Positions 16,526-25,730 of a stretch of 64,000 bases of DNA are shown here, piece by piece; the first letter of the stretch is position 1; each line of letters starts with the position of its first letter. The notes beneath the pieces are model-generated. The model ran no database searches and was not told the DNA's origin. It was given only the letters and a program-made list of their open reading frames with translations. This stretch comes from Clostridia bacterium (GTDB taxonomy: Bacteria > Bacillota > Clostridia > Christensenellales > Borkfalkiaceae), in NCBI GenBank assembly GCA_017558105.1, contig JAFYWI010000009.1:34169-98168 (forward strand), read 5' to 3'. The position numbers and the translations under genes are program-made.

Positions 16526-17155
16526 CTACTTTTCTAACCTATTTATTTTTTCTTCTAATTGGAACAATTTTTCTCTTAAATGGCAAATTTCTTCTTGCAA
16601 CGGGTCACTTTTTTCTTGTTGTAAATCGTTAAGTTTTTCGCCGTTAATTCTAACAACTCTACCCGGTACGCCAACCACCGTTGCATATGGTGGAACTTCT
16701 TTTAATACAACTGCACCAGCACCAATTTTAGCGTATTCGCCAACGGTAAAGCCACCTAAAACTTTTGCGCCGGCACTAATAATAGCACCTTTTTTAACGG
16801 TTGGGTGACGTTTGCCTTTTTCTTTACCAGTACCACCTAAGGTAACGCCTTGATATATTACAACCCCTTCTTCAATTTCTGCCGTTTCGCCAATAACCGT
16901 ACCTGCGCCGTGGTCTATAAAAACCCCAGGGGCTATTTTTGCAGCAGGGTGAATTTCTATACCCGTAAGCCACTTAGCAAATTGGCTTGTTGCCCTTGCT
17001 AAAAGCCTTAATTTAATTCTATATAAAAAATTTGCCCATCTGTGCCAAGAAAGTGCCTTAACACCAGAATACGTTAGCCAAATTTCAAATTTATTTCTTG
17101 CAGCAGGGTCGTTTTGCTTTGCAGCATTAATATCTGCTATTAGTTTTTTGCACAT
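16526..17155 (-). CDS. cysE: Serine O-acetyltransferase
   Basis: A 209-residue protein with an N-terminal helical part and a left-handed beta-helix of hexapeptide repeats (about 65-165). IDHGAGTVIGETAEI and VTLGGTGKEKGKRHPT are characteristic of CysE. It makes O-acetylserine from serine and acetyl-CoA, the first step of cysteine synthesis. The C-terminal 35 residues are charged and look like a coiled coil. It is followed directly by cysS and preceded by a DeoR regulator gene. Confidence 0.93.
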   Translation of the reverse strand: MCKKLIADINAAKQNDPAARNKFEIWLTYSGVKALSWHRWANFLYRIKLRLLARATSQFAKWLTGIEIHPAAKIAPGVFIDHGAGTVIGETAEIEEGVVIYQGVTLGGTGKEKGKRHPTVKKGAIISAGAKVLGGFTVGEYAKIGAGAVVLKEVPPYATVVGVPGRVVRINGEKLNDLQQEKSDPLQEEICHLREKLFQLEEKINRLEK

Positions 17156-17176
17156 TTTTTTCCCTTAAAATTTATT

Positions 17177-17935
17177 TTAGTAAACCTTAATACCTTTTTC
17201 TTCAAGTGTAGTTTTAAGTTCTACTGGGAACTTAGAATCTACTACCAAGCAGTTTATGTCTTTTAACGTAGCAAAGGTGTAAGGTGTGTTTTTGTTTATT
17301 TTAGAACTATCTACAAGCATAATAACTTTGTTTGCTTTGTTTATAACTTGTTTTTTAACTTCTGCTTCCGATTGGCTACCACAAGTAAATTCACCCGTTT
17401 CGGTAATAAAACCAGTAGCAGTCATAACGGCAGTGGCAATGTTAATTTGGTTAATAAAGTCGGTACAAGTTTTGCCAACGGTAATAAAGTTACTTTTTTT
17501 AATATCGCCACCAAGTATTGCAACGGTTGGCTTATTTTTTCTTAAAATTGTTTCTGCAATGTTAAGTGCGTTAGTTAAAACGTAAAACTTATCGTCTGGC
17601 AAAGCCCTAGCAAAATAGGTTGTGGTAGAGCCACCATCTATAAAAATACAACTTTTCTTTTCGACTAAATCTATTGCTTTTTCTGCAATTTCTAATTTTT
17701 CGGTTGCGTTATAAACAATTTGTTCAGTAAAATCTTTTTCTTTTGCCTTTAGAACGCTATCTACAGAAATAGCCCCGCCAGAAACTCTAATAAGTGCGTT
17801 AAGTTCTTCTAATCTTGCTAAATCTCTGCGTAAGGTCATAGAAGAAATGTCGCTAAAAACCCTTTCTAATTCGTGAAAGGAAATTTTTCCAACTTTGTCT
17901 ACGTATTCTTTTATCATCTGTAATCTTTCTTTCAT
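17177..17935 (-). CDS. DeoR-family transcriptional regulator
   Basis: A 252-residue protein with an N-terminal winged helix (MKERLQMIKEYVDKVGKISFHEL, SSMTLRRDLARLEEL) and a C-terminal DeoR sensor domain with IFIDGGSTTTYFA and the DSSK motif near the end. Such proteins usually repress sugar genes and are relieved by phosphorylated sugars. No sugar genes lie beside it; the nearest are at 55.7-59.4 kb. It is the first gene of the minus-strand run into cysE-cysS-alaS, and an AGGAGG precedes its ATG. Confidence 0.88.
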   Translation of the reverse strand: MKERLQMIKEYVDKVGKISFHELERVFSDISSMTLRRDLARLEELNALIRVSGGAISVDSVLKAKEKDFTEQIVYNATEKLEIAEKAIDLVEKKSCIFIDGGSTTTYFARALPDDKFYVLTNALNIAETILRKNKPTVAILGGDIKKSNFITVGKTCTDFINQINIATAVMTATGFITETGEFTCGSQSEAEVKKQVINKANKVIMLVDSSKINKNTPYTFATLKDINCLVVDSKFPVELKTTLEEKGIKVY

Positions 17936-17968
17936 TGGTCGCCTCCTAGTAGGTATCTAATTTAATAT

Positions 17969-17997
17969 ATTTTAACAGAATAAAATAAAATAATCAA
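17969..17997 (-). promoter_or_regulatory. Promoter for deoR-cysE-cysS-alaS
   Basis: Read on the minus strand: TTGATT, a 17-base spacer, TAAAAT, about 30 bases ahead of the DeoR start. Confidence 0.6.
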
Positions 17998-18087
17998 GGA
18001 AGAAAAGGGTATTTAGCATATTAAACTCAAAAATTTTTATTTTATAATAAAAAATAATTAAAGATTTGCTAAAATACTTAAAATAAA

Positions 18088-18116
18088 TTGATTTTTTTAC
18101 GAAAAAGATATACAAT
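18088..18116 (+). promoter_or_regulatory. Promoter for serS
   Basis: TTGATT at 18088-18093, 17-base spacer, TACAAT at 18111-18116. The untranslated leader is short and contains no T-box. Confidence 0.6.
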
Positions 18117-18158
18117 AATATTTGACTTTTATAAAAGTAAAAAATTTGGAGTGAGATA

Positions 18159-19439
18159 ATGTTAGATTTAAAGAGAATTCAAGAAAACAAAGAAAAAGTT
18201 GAAGAACTTCTTTTAAGAAAGGGCTACAAAGCAGATTTCGATACTATTTTGAAATTAGACGAAGAAAGAAGGGCAATTATTTCTAAAATTGAACAATTAA
18301 AGGCGGAAAGAAACAAAGTTTCTGCGCAAATTCCTGCACTTAAAAAAGCAGGTCAACCGGTAGAACAAATTTTTGCAGATATGCGTGCTTTAGGCGAAAA
18401 AATTGCCGAAGGAGACAAGCAAACTGCAGAACTAGAAGAAAAAGTATTCTCTTTACTATCTTCCATACCAAATATTCCAGATGAAGATTTACTTTCTGGC
18501 GAAAAAGAAAACAACCAAGTTATTAAAGAGGTTGGCAAAAAACCTGAATTTAATTTCAAAATGCAAAACCACGTAGATTTATGCACTAAACTTGGCATTA
18601 TAGATTACGCTAGGGGTACAAAACTTTCTGGTGGTGGATTTTGGATTTATAGAAAAGACGGCGCAAGGTTAGAATGGGCGCTACTTAACTTCTTTATTTC
18701 AGAACACTTAAAAGACGGCTATGAATTTATTTTACCACCACACCAATTAGGTTATAATTGTGGTTTTGGCGCAGGTCAATTCCCAAAATTTAGCGATGAA
18801 GTTTATTGGTTAGACTGCGATGAAGACAGAAAGAAAAATAGGTTTATTCTTCCAACGGCAGAAACTGCGTTAGTAAATATGTATGCTAACGAAATTATAG
18901 ACGAAAGTAAACTACCAATGAAATTTTTTGCATATACTCCTTGCTATCGTAAAGAAGCAGGTTCTTATAGGGCAGAAGAACGTGGTATGATTAGAGGTCA
19001 CCAATTCAACAAAGTAGAAATGGTGCAATACGCTCACCCAGAAAAATCTATGGAAGCATTTAACGAATTAGTAGATAAGGCTGCTTCTTTAATAGAAAAA
19101 TTAGGTTTACATTTTAGGGTTAGTAAACTTGCCGCAGGGGATTGTTCTGCATCTATGGCAAGAACTTACGACATTGAAGTTTGGATTCCAAGTATGGGCA
19201 TTTACAAAGAAGTAAGTTCCGTAAGTAATGCAAACGATTATCAAGCAAGAAGAAACAACACTAAATATAGAGATAGCGTTACTGGTAAACCTGCTTTCGT
19301 TCATACGCTTAACGGCTCTGGGTTAGCAACTAGTAGGGTGTTCCCAGCACTTATTGAACAATACCAAAATGAAGACGGCTCTATAACTATTCCAGAAGTT
19401 TTAAGACCGTTTATGGGCGGGCAAACAATAATTAAATAG
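18159..19439 (+). CDS. serS: Seryl-tRNA synthetase
   Basis: A 426-residue class II synthetase of usual length. The N-terminal coiled-coil arm (about 30-105) grips the long variable arm of tRNA-Ser. Motif 2 is seen in YRKEAGSYRAEERGMIRGHQ and motif 3 near the C-terminus in NGSGLATSRVFPALIEQYQ. It charges tRNA-Ser and pre-tRNA-Sec. GGAGTG precedes the ATG. It is divergent from the DeoR-cysE-cysS-alaS operon. Confidence 0.97.
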   Translation: MLDLKRIQENKEKVEELLLRKGYKADFDTILKLDEERRAIISKIEQLKAERNKVSAQIPALKKAGQPVEQIFADMRALGEKIAEGDKQTAELEEKVFSLLSSIPNIPDEDLLSGEKENNQVIKEVGKKPEFNFKMQNHVDLCTKLGIIDYARGTKLSGGGFWIYRKDGARLEWALLNFFISEHLKDGYEFILPPHQLGYNCGFGAGQFPKFSDEVYWLDCDEDRKKNRFILPTAETALVNMYANEIIDESKLPMKFFAYTPCYRKEAGSYRAEERGMIRGHQFNKVEMVQYAHPEKSMEAFNELVDKAASLIEKLGLHFRVSKLAAGDCSASMARTYDIEVWIPSMGIYKEVSSVSNANDYQARRNNTKYRDSVTGKPAFVHTLNGSGLATSRVFPALIEQYQNEDGSITIPEVLRPFMGGQTIIK

Positions 19440-19463
19440 TAAAAAAATTAAATAACAAAAAAC

Positions 19464-19493
19464 TTTAACCCATTTCTAAGCAAATGGGTTAAA
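19464..19493 (+). terminator. Hairpin after serS
   Basis: TTTAACCCATTT and AAATGGGTTAAA form a 12-bp stem with a six-base loop. No T run follows, so termination may be partial and some readthrough into the next gene is likely. Confidence 0.5.
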
Positions 19494-19509
19494 TTATATA
19501 GGTAAAAAT

Positions 19510-20382
19510 ATGAACGCATCTAAAAAATGTTTACAATGCCTTTACGAAAAACAAAGCCAAAAGGCTAACGGCAAAGAAAAAAATAAAGAATTATTTTTGC
19601 AAGGCTTAAAAGAAATTTTATTTGGCAAAGATAATAATACTTCTACTGCCGTTTTGCTTTATAGAATAAATAGACTGCACGAAAAATGTTTTGGCTACGT
19701 AGATAAAATGACGGAACTAAAAAGCAAATACAACCATTTTATTATGGAGCAAGAGCCACTTATAAACGAAATATTAGAAAGTTCTACCGATAGATTAGAT
19801 AAGGCTATTTCTTTTGCTTGCGTAGGAAATTACATAGATTTTGGCGCAAACGCACACATAACCGAAGAAGAACTAAAGGGGCTTATAGTTAACGTTAAAA
19901 ACAAAAGTTGCAACCAAAACGAACTAAAAATATTCAAAGAAGAATTAAAAAATGCAAAAACTTTGGTTTATTTAGCAGATAATTGTGGCGAAATTGTTTT
20001 CGATAAAATTTTGGTAAAAACCATTTTAGAACTCTACCCTAATTTAGATATAACTTTTATGGTTAGGGGTGGCGAAGTTCTTAACGACGTTACTATGGTA
20101 GACGCTAATGAAGTAGGTATAACAAAGCTTGTAAAAGTAGTAGATAACGGCGTTGCCGTTGCAGGCACTCCGTTAGATATGATTAGCAAAGAAGCAAAAG
20201 AAATTATAACCGGTGCAGACGTAATAATTTCTAAAGGTCAAGGCAACTTTGAATCTTTACTTGGAGAAAACTTAAACCCTTATTACCTATTTATGTGTAA
20301 GTGCGAAATGTTCGTTGAAAGGCTTAAATTAAGTAGGTTAGACTGCGTTTTCTGTAAAGAAAGCAGATTAAACTTAGAATAA
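19510..20382 (+). CDS. DUF89 (ARMT1-like) damage-control phosphatase
   Basis: A 290-residue protein of the DUF89 family, with the typical ordered motifs GNYIDFGA, YLADNCGEIVFDK (acidic metal-binding residues), RGGEVLNDVTM and ISKGQGNFESL. A CxxC near the N-terminus (CLQC) and one near the C-terminus (CVFC) may bind metal together. Characterised relatives are metal-dependent phosphatases that remove harmful phosphorylated metabolites. The substrate is not readable here. It starts 70 bases after serS, with GGTAAAAAT upstream of the ATG. Confidence 0.82.
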   Translation: MNASKKCLQCLYEKQSQKANGKEKNKELFLQGLKEILFGKDNNTSTAVLLYRINRLHEKCFGYVDKMTELKSKYNHFIMEQEPLINEILESSTDRLDKAISFACVGNYIDFGANAHITEEELKGLIVNVKNKSCNQNELKIFKEELKNAKTLVYLADNCGEIVFDKILVKTILELYPNLDITFMVRGGEVLNDVTMVDANEVGITKLVKVVDNGVAVAGTPLDMISKEAKEIITGADVIISKGQGNFESLLGENLNPYYLFMCKCEMFVERLKLSRLDCVFCKESRLNLE

Positions 20383-20495
20383 GTTAAAAAACTAAAAATT
20401 TGTTAAATAATAAAATGGTGTGTTAATTTTTAACAAAAATAACAAAAAAACTAGGTAAATTGTTAAAAATTTTCATAAAAACATAAGTAAAATGC

Positions 20496-20524
20496 TTTAC
20501 AAATAATGTAGAATAATGTATAGT
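20496..20524 (+). promoter_or_regulatory. Promoter of a short transcript upstream of the C_GCAxxG gene
   Basis: TTTACA at 20496-20501, 17-base spacer, TATAGT at 20519-20524. Confidence 0.55.
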
Positions 20525-20530
20525 ATAGTT

Positions 20531-20636
20531 GTCAAAGGCAAAAAGTCCTTATGGCTAAAAACGCTCATCATTTTCCCCCTTATCATATATTATTCAAAAA
20601 GCAGTAAACCAAGTTTATTGCTTTTTGAATTTTTTA
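20531..20636 (+). ncRNA. Candidate small RNA or attenuated leader
   Basis: A promoter is followed about 65 bases later by a very strong hairpin (20593-20629, roughly 18 paired bases starting TTCAAAAAGCA) and six T. The terminator lies 15 bases before the ribosome site of the next gene. The transcript would be about 105 nt. It is either an independent small RNA or a regulated leader. I do not recognise its class. Confidence 0.45.
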
Positions 20637-20661
20637 GAAAGATTTCACAAAGGAGTTGGCT

Positions 20662-21093
20662 ATGGCAAAAGGTGAAATAGCAAGAGAATATTTTTTAAGT
20701 GGTTATAATTGCGCCGTGTCGGTTGCGCTAGCATTTAAGGAAGAATTAGGTTTAGAAGAAGAACAAATTAAAAGGTTAACTATTGCTTTTGGTGGTGGAT
20801 TGGCAAGGCAAAGGCTAACGTGTGGTGCCGTTTCGGCAATGGCAATGGTTATAGGGTACGCTAAATCTAACGGCGAAAGCAGGGCAGATATTTACCCAAT
20901 AGTACAACAAGCGTGCAAAGAGTTCAAAGAACAAGTTGGTTCTTTAATTTGTGGCGAGTTGCTTTCTAAAAAAATAGCAATAAATACTTCGCCCGTTCCA
21001 GAAGAAAGAACAAAAGAATATTACGTTAAAAGACCTTGTGCAGATATGTGCTATCTTGCAGGGGAAATAGCAGAAAGGTATTTAGCAAAATAG
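20662..21093 (+). CDS. C_GCAxxG_C_C family redox protein
   Basis: A 143-residue protein. The ATG at 20662 is preferred over an in-frame TTG six bases earlier because AGGAG lies at 20651-20655. It has the family's ordered cysteines: GYNCA near residue 16, LTCGAVSA, ICGELL and RPCADMC. The family is widespread in anaerobes, often next to redox enzymes or transporters, and its function is not established. The cysteines may bind metal or take part in redox. No signal peptide is present. Confidence 0.85.
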   Translation: MAKGEIAREYFLSGYNCAVSVALAFKEELGLEEEQIKRLTIAFGGGLARQRLTCGAVSAMAMVIGYAKSNGESRADIYPIVQQACKEFKEQVGSLICGELLSKKIAINTSPVPEERTKEYYVKRPCADMCYLAGEIAERYLAK

Positions 21094-21162
21094 TTTTTTG
21101 TAAAAACTTGAAATAAATTTGCTAAAAATTTAAATAAAATACTTTATTCTTGTTAAAGTTTA

Positions 21163-21191
21163 TTGACAATGTTGAAAAGTATTAGTAAAAT
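21163..21191 (+). promoter_or_regulatory. Promoter for the cyclophilin-like lipoprotein
   Basis: TTGACA, 17-base spacer, TAAAAT, about 30 bases ahead of the start codon. Confidence 0.65.
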
Positions 21192-21223
21192 ATAAGTTGT
21201 AAATTAAGGTTTTGGAGATAAAA

Positions 21224-22108
21224 ATGAAAAGATTTTCAAAAATAATAGTAAATATATTGGCAATCGTAATGTTAATGCTTTCTTGTTTTTCGCTAGTTGC
21301 TTGTGAAGACATTAGAAGAATTGCCATCACCGTAGAAGTATACGATATGGAAACGGAAACTATGGAAGAACGCACACTTACCATAGACTTATATAGGCAT
21401 TTAGCACCAGACACTGTAGATTCTATTGTTGCACTCGTTAACGAAGGATACTACGATTCTTCTGCAGAAAAGGGTGAATTGTTCTTTTACACTATGGGCT
21501 CTTATAAACAAATTATGTTGGGCAATTTCCTTTATAAAGACGAGGGGATAGAAGTTAACGGCAACCCTCCTACAATAAACGGCGAATTTAATGCAAACGG
21601 TGTTATTGGCTCTAATTTAACCCACACGGAAGGCGCAATAGGTTTATGGCGTACTTGGTCGGCAGAAGGCAGTTATAGCGAAAACGATGGTTATGCAAAC
21701 ACGGGCAGTGCAACTTGGTTTATGCCAACTAGCGATTTATCTTCTAGTTACGACGGGTATTTCTGTATTTTTGGCAGATTTAATTTTGAAAGTGGTTCTG
21801 AAAACAACGAAATTTGGCAAGATATAAAAGCAATGTTTAACAATGGTATAACTTATTATGAAAAATACGAAGTATTTTACACCGGCGAATATAACCCAGA
21901 AGTAGAAAATTGTGGTTTAACTGCTAACGTTATTGAATACGATAATTTTAAAGAAGAAAACATTTCTGGTTTATTTAAGGCAGAAGGTAAATTTGCAAGT
22001 GCACCACAAATGTATAATCACTACACAATAAACGTTCCTGTAATCAATAAAGAAAATGGTGGAACTAAACAAGTAGGTGCAAGAATAGTTAAAATGGAAG
22101 TTGTTTAG
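21224..22108 (+). CDS. Cyclophilin-like lipoprotein
   Basis: A 294-residue protein; the ATG at 21224 is chosen because TGGAGA lies just upstream and an earlier in-frame TTG has no ribosome site. A lipoprotein signal peptide ends in the lipobox SLVAC, so it should be anchored to the outer face of the membrane. The body follows a cyclophilin plan: LYRHLAPDTVDSIVALVNEGYYD, then GEFNANG, HTEGAIGLWRT and DGYFCIFGRF. The usual FHR catalytic arginine position reads FYT, so prolyl isomerase activity is doubtful. It may act as a folding or binding protein. It is a single-gene unit. Confidence 0.78.
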   Translation: MKRFSKIIVNILAIVMLMLSCFSLVACEDIRRIAITVEVYDMETETMEERTLTIDLYRHLAPDTVDSIVALVNEGYYDSSAEKGELFFYTMGSYKQIMLGNFLYKDEGIEVNGNPPTINGEFNANGVIGSNLTHTEGAIGLWRTWSAEGSYSENDGYANTGSATWFMPTSDLSSSYDGYFCIFGRFNFESGSENNEIWQDIKAMFNNGITYYEKYEVFYTGEYNPEVENCGLTANVIEYDNFKEENISGLFKAEGKFASAPQMYNHYTINVPVINKENGGTKQVGARIVKMEVV

Positions 22109-22130
22109 TAAACAATCAATATAAAAATAA

Positions 22131-22162
22131 AAGGCTAAAAGTTAAATTTTAGTCTTTTTTTT
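22131..22162 (+). terminator. Terminator after the lipoprotein gene
   Basis: AGGCTAAAA and TTTTAGTCTTT arms with a run of eight T. Confidence 0.75.
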
Positions 22163-22194
22163 GTAAAAAAGTTGTAAAAAACGTAGTAAATCGT

Positions 22195-22223
22195 TTGCTA
22201 AAAAACAATATATATGCTAAAAT
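22195..22223 (+). promoter_or_regulatory. Promoter for rpsB-tsf
   Basis: TTGCTA, 17-base spacer, TAAAAT. An untranslated leader of about 115 bases follows; it holds imperfect inverted repeats (around 22240-22275) that could carry S2 feedback control, but I cannot fold it reliably. Confidence 0.5.
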
Positions 22224-22343
22224 AAAAAAACAAAAAAATTCACACTCGTAAAGTAACGAACTTTCGTGTTTTTCGTAAATCTCATCTAACGGAAATGTCG
22301 TTCGTAAAAAAGGCTTGCGGGGAGGAATAACGGAGGAATTTAT

Positions 22344-23090
22344 ATGTCAGTTATTACAATGAAACAACTCCTTGAAACAGGGGTACACTTTGGTCACCAA
22401 ACAAAGCGTTGGAATCCAAAAATGAAAAAGTACATCTATGGCGAAAGAAATGGTATTCATATTATCGACCTAGAACAAACTGTAGAAATTATTGAAAAAC
22501 AAGTTTATCCTTTCGTAGTAGAACAAGCAAAACAAGGCAAAAGCATTTTGTTCGTTGGTACTAAAAAACAAGCACAAGAAGCAGTTAAAGAAGAAGCTGA
22601 AAGATGTGGCCAATTCTACATTAACTCAAGATGGTTAGGTGGTACGTTAACAAACTTCAAAACCATTAGAAGCAGAGTAGAAAGGTTAAACAAACTTAAC
22701 ACAATGGAAAAAATGGGCGAATTCGACCTACTTCCAAAGAAAGAAGTTATCGGCTTAAAAGCAGAAAGAGATAAGTTAGAAACTAACCTTGGCGGTATTA
22801 AAGAAATGAGAACTCTTCCTGGCGTTATGTTTATCGTAGACCCAGACCAAGAAGATATTGCCGTTATGGAAGCAAGAAAACTTCATATTCCTATCATCGC
22901 TATTACAGATACAAACTGCGACCCAGATTTAGTAGATTACGTTATCCCTGGTAACGACGATGCTATTAGAGCAATTAAACTAATTGCAGGCGCTATTGCA
23001 GATGCTGTTATTGAAGCAAACCAAGGCGAAGAACAAGCAGTTGAAACTGAAGAAGTTGTAGCAGAAGAAGTTGCTAAAATTGAAGAATAA
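22344..23090 (+). CDS. rpsB: 30S ribosomal protein S2
   Basis: A 248-residue protein with the S2 hallmarks: [23 protein letters not shown] at the start, [11 protein letters not shown] and the helical insertion that follows, and DTNCDPD in the C-terminal half. The acidic tail ([16 protein letters not shown]) is an addition seen in many Bacillota. It belongs to the small ribosomal subunit near the anti-Shine-Dalgarno region. A strong GGAGG precedes the start, and tsf follows 22 bases later. Confidence 0.98.
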   Translation: MSVITMKQLLETGVHFGHQTKRWNPKMKKYIYGERNGIHIIDLEQTVEIIEKQVYPFVVEQAKQGKSILFVGTKKQAQEAVKEEAERCGQFYINSRWLGGTLTNFKTIRSRVERLNKLNTMEKMGEFDLLPKKEVIGLKAERDKLETNLGGIKEMRTLPGVMFIVDPDQEDIAVMEARKLHIPIIAITDTNCDPDLVDYVIPGNDDAIRAIKLIAGAIADAVIEANQGEEQAVETEEVVAEEVAKIEE

Positions 23091-23112
23091 TTAAATTTTA
23101 AGGAGAAAACTT

Positions 23113-23994
23113 ATGTTTACTAATAAAGATATAATGGAACTTCGTAAAAAAACTGGTGCTGGCGTTGCAGACTGCAAAAAAGCATTAGAAAACACGAACG
23201 GAGATATGGATAAAGCAGTAGACTTTTTAAGAGAAAAAGGTATTGCTACTGCTGCTAAAAAAGCATCTAGAATTGCTGCTGAAGGTGTTGTTGCATCTAA
23301 AGTAGTAGGTAACGTAGGCGCATTAGTAGAAGTTAACTGTGAAACAGACTTCGTTGCTAAAGGCGATATGTATTTAGAATTCGTTAACAGCGTTGCAGAT
23401 TACGTTATTAACAACGAAGTTAACTCTATTGAAGAATTAGTTAGCGCTAAACAAGAAGAAACTATTAACGCTACTGCAAAAATCGGCGAAAAAATTTCTA
23501 TTAGAAGGTTCGTTAAATATACTGCAGAAAACGGCTTAGTTGAAGCATACATCCACATGGGTGGTAAAGTTGGCGTATTAGTAGAATTAGAAGGTTGCAC
23601 TTGCGACAAGGCTAAAGAACTTGCACACGATATCGCACTTCAAATTGCTGCTGCAAAACCACTTTACGTATGTTCTTGTGAAGTTCCTACAGAAGTTTTA
23701 GAACACGAAAAAGAAATTCTTAAAGCACAAGCACTTAACGAAGGTAAACCAGCTGCTATCGTAGACAGAATGGTTGAAGGCAGAGTTAAAAAATATTACG
23801 AAGAAGCATGCTTATTAAACCAAGCATTCGTTAAAGACCCATCTATCACTATTGAAAAATTAGTTAAAAAATATGGCGATGAAATGGGCAAAACTCTTTC
23901 TATTAAACGTTTCACTCGTTTTGAAATGGGCGAAGGCTTAGAAAAGAGAAACGACGATTTCGCTGCAGAAGTTGCTGCTCAAATGGGTAAATAA
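23113..23994 (+). CDS. tsf: Elongation factor Ts
   Basis: A 293-residue protein with the N-terminal UBA-like segment [22 protein letters not shown] and the conserved [10 protein letters not shown] region that inserts into EF-Tu. It promotes GDP release from EF-Tu in translation elongation. Length is normal. It forms an operon with rpsB, starts after AAGGAGAAA, and is closed by a strong hairpin. Confidence 0.98.
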   Translation: MFTNKDIMELRKKTGAGVADCKKALENTNGDMDKAVDFLREKGIATAAKKASRIAAEGVVASKVVGNVGALVEVNCETDFVAKGDMYLEFVNSVADYVINNEVNSIEELVSAKQEETINATAKIGEKISIRRFVKYTAENGLVEAYIHMGGKVGVLVELEGCTCDKAKELAHDIALQIAAAKPLYVCSCEVPTEVLEHEKEILKAQALNEGKPAAIVDRMVEGRVKKYYEEACLLNQAFVKDPSITIEKLVKKYGDEMGKTLSIKRFTRFEMGEGLEKRNDDFAAEVAAQMGK

Positions 23995-24010
23995 TTTTAA
24001 TTAAAAATAT

Positions 24011-24031
24011 TAAGCCTGCAATTTGCAGGCT
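24011..24031 (+). terminator. Terminator after tsf
   Basis: AAGCCTGCA and TGCAGGCTT with a three-base loop and a T-rich tail. Confidence 0.85.
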
Positions 24032-24047
24032 TTTATTTTTTTGTTTA

Positions 24048-24076
24048 TTGACAACGTTTAGTTAATATGTTAAAAT
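24048..24076 (+). promoter_or_regulatory. Promoter for the SNF transporter
   Basis: TTGACA, 17-base spacer, TAAAAT. Confidence 0.65.
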
Positions 24077-24124
24077 TAGCAAGTTGTTAAAAAGTTTTTA
24101 TACAAAGTATAAAAGGAGAAAAAA

Positions 24125-25675
24125 ATGGAAGTTGCTAAAAAAAGGAACGGCTTTGCAAGTGGTTTAGGCTTTATATTAGCCGCAGCAGGCTCTGCCGTAG
24201 GGCTTGGTAATCTTTGGGGGTTTCCTTATAAAACGGGCGCAAACGGTGGCGCAGCCTTCGTTTTCGTTTACATTATTTGCGTATTACTAATGGGTTCTAT
24301 TGCGTTGGTTGCAGAAATGTACCTTGGCAGACGTGCGCAAGCAAACCCAGTTACCGCGTATAAAAAGGCAAATAAAAATTTAGGTTTCGTTGGCGTTTTG
24401 GTAATTATAATACCATTTTTAATTATATGTTATTACAGCGTTTTAGGTGGTTGGACTTTTAAGTTTGCAGTTAACTCTTTCCAACCTATTCAAGATGCTG
24501 CAAATAACGGCACAAACTTTTTTAGTTCGTTTAGTAGTAACGCTTTTGAACCTGTTTTTTATACGTTAGTTTTTCTTTTAATAGCTGGCGTTATAATAAT
24601 GGCAGGTGTAAAAGGTGGCATAGAAAAGGCATCTAAAGTGCTAATGCCAATGTTGTTTATTTTATTAGTAGCAGTTGCAATATATTGTTTATGTTTAGGA
24701 GATGGAGTTCTTCAAGGGCTAAACTTCTATTTGAATCCAGATTTTTCTAAACTTGGGTTCGACGGGGTTTTAGCAGCAATGGGGCAAGCCTTTTATTCGT
24801 TATCGTTAGGTATGGGCATTATGGTATCTTACGGCTCTTATACAGATAACAAAATTAAAATAGGTAAATCTATTGCTATGATTGCCGTTTTCGATACGTT
24901 GGTTGCTTTAATAGGTGGTTTAGCAATTTTCTCTGCAGTAGGTGCGTTGCAACCAGAACTATTAGGTACTGGAAACCTTGGTGGCGTTACCTTAATGTAT
25001 ATGGTTTTACCAAAAATCTTTGGGCAGATGGGGGGAATTGGTCAATTAGTTTCTTTCTTCTTCTTTGCTATGGTAGTTATTGCAGCGTTAACTTCGGTTA
25101 TATCTTTATTAGAAGTTGCAACTCAATTCGTTATACAAAAATTTAAAATACCAAGGAAAAAAGCCACTATAATTTTAGGAATAGTATGTTTTATCGTATC
25201 AATTCCAATAGCATGGTCGGTAGGTGGCGCATTTAACGGCGCAATAAATCTTTTTGGGTTTGATTTACTAACTTTCTTAGATGAAATGACAAACACCATA
25301 TTAATGCCTATGGGCGCACTATTCTCTTGTTTGGCAATAGGTTGGTGCGTTGGAGATTATAAAAACTTTAAGCAACGCATAAATCCACTACACACCTACA
25401 GAGAATTAAGTAAAGACGGGTTAGATATTGGTTGGTTTGGTAAAATTTTTGCATTTATGGTTAAATACGTTGGGCCATTACTAATATTGTTTATAGAGAT
25501 TTTTGGTATAATAGGCAAAGTAAACGACAACGGGGTAAGTTATTGGTGGGTAATAATATTCTCTGCAATACTAATAATTGCATCGGTAATCGTTTATTTC
25601 GTATTCTTCAAAAATGCAAATACAGGCTGTAATGCAGATGAATTAGATATAGCAGAAAAAGCAATTAAAGAATAA
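24125..25675 (+). CDS. Neurotransmitter:sodium symporter family transporter
   Basis: A 516-residue protein with about 12 membrane segments. The N-terminus GFILAAAGSAVGLGNLWGFP is the signature sodium- and substrate-site helix of the LeuT-fold SNF family. Bacterial members import amino acids such as tryptophan, leucine or tyrosine with sodium. The substrate cannot be assigned here. It has its own promoter and AAGGAG site and is a single-gene unit closed by a bidirectional terminator. Confidence 0.9.
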   Translation: MEVAKKRNGFASGLGFILAAAGSAVGLGNLWGFPYKTGANGGAAFVFVYIICVLLMGSIALVAEMYLGRRAQANPVTAYKKANKNLGFVGVLVIIIPFLIICYYSVLGGWTFKFAVNSFQPIQDAANNGTNFFSSFSSNAFEPVFYTLVFLLIAGVIIMAGVKGGIEKASKVLMPMLFILLVAVAIYCLCLGDGVLQGLNFYLNPDFSKLGFDGVLAAMGQAFYSLSLGMGIMVSYGSYTDNKIKIGKSIAMIAVFDTLVALIGGLAIFSAVGALQPELLGTGNLGGVTLMYMVLPKIFGQMGGIGQLVSFFFFAMVVIAALTSVISLLEVATQFVIQKFKIPRKKATIILGIVCFIVSIPIAWSVGGAFNGAINLFGFDLLTFLDEMTNTILMPMGALFSCLAIGWCVGDYKNFKQRINPLHTYRELSKDGLDIGWFGKIFAFMVKYVGPLLILFIEIFGIIGKVNDNGVSYWWVIIFSAILIIASVIVYFVFFKNANTGCNADELDIAEKAIKE

Positions 25676-25690
25676 AAAAACTAAATAAAA

Positions 25691-25718
25691 AAGCCCTTGC
25701 GAAAATTCGCAAGGGCTT
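25691..25718. terminator. Bidirectional terminator between SNF transporter and queT
   Basis: AAGCCCTTGCGAA and TTCGCAAGGGCTT with a two-base centre and A/T flanks, between converging genes. Confidence 0.85.
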
Positions 25719-25730
25719 AATAATTTTAAA

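Noticed and set aside
17936-18158. Possible T-box ahead of serS
   Set aside because: The region lacks the AGAGAG motif, the TGGNACCGCG core and a terminator hairpin.
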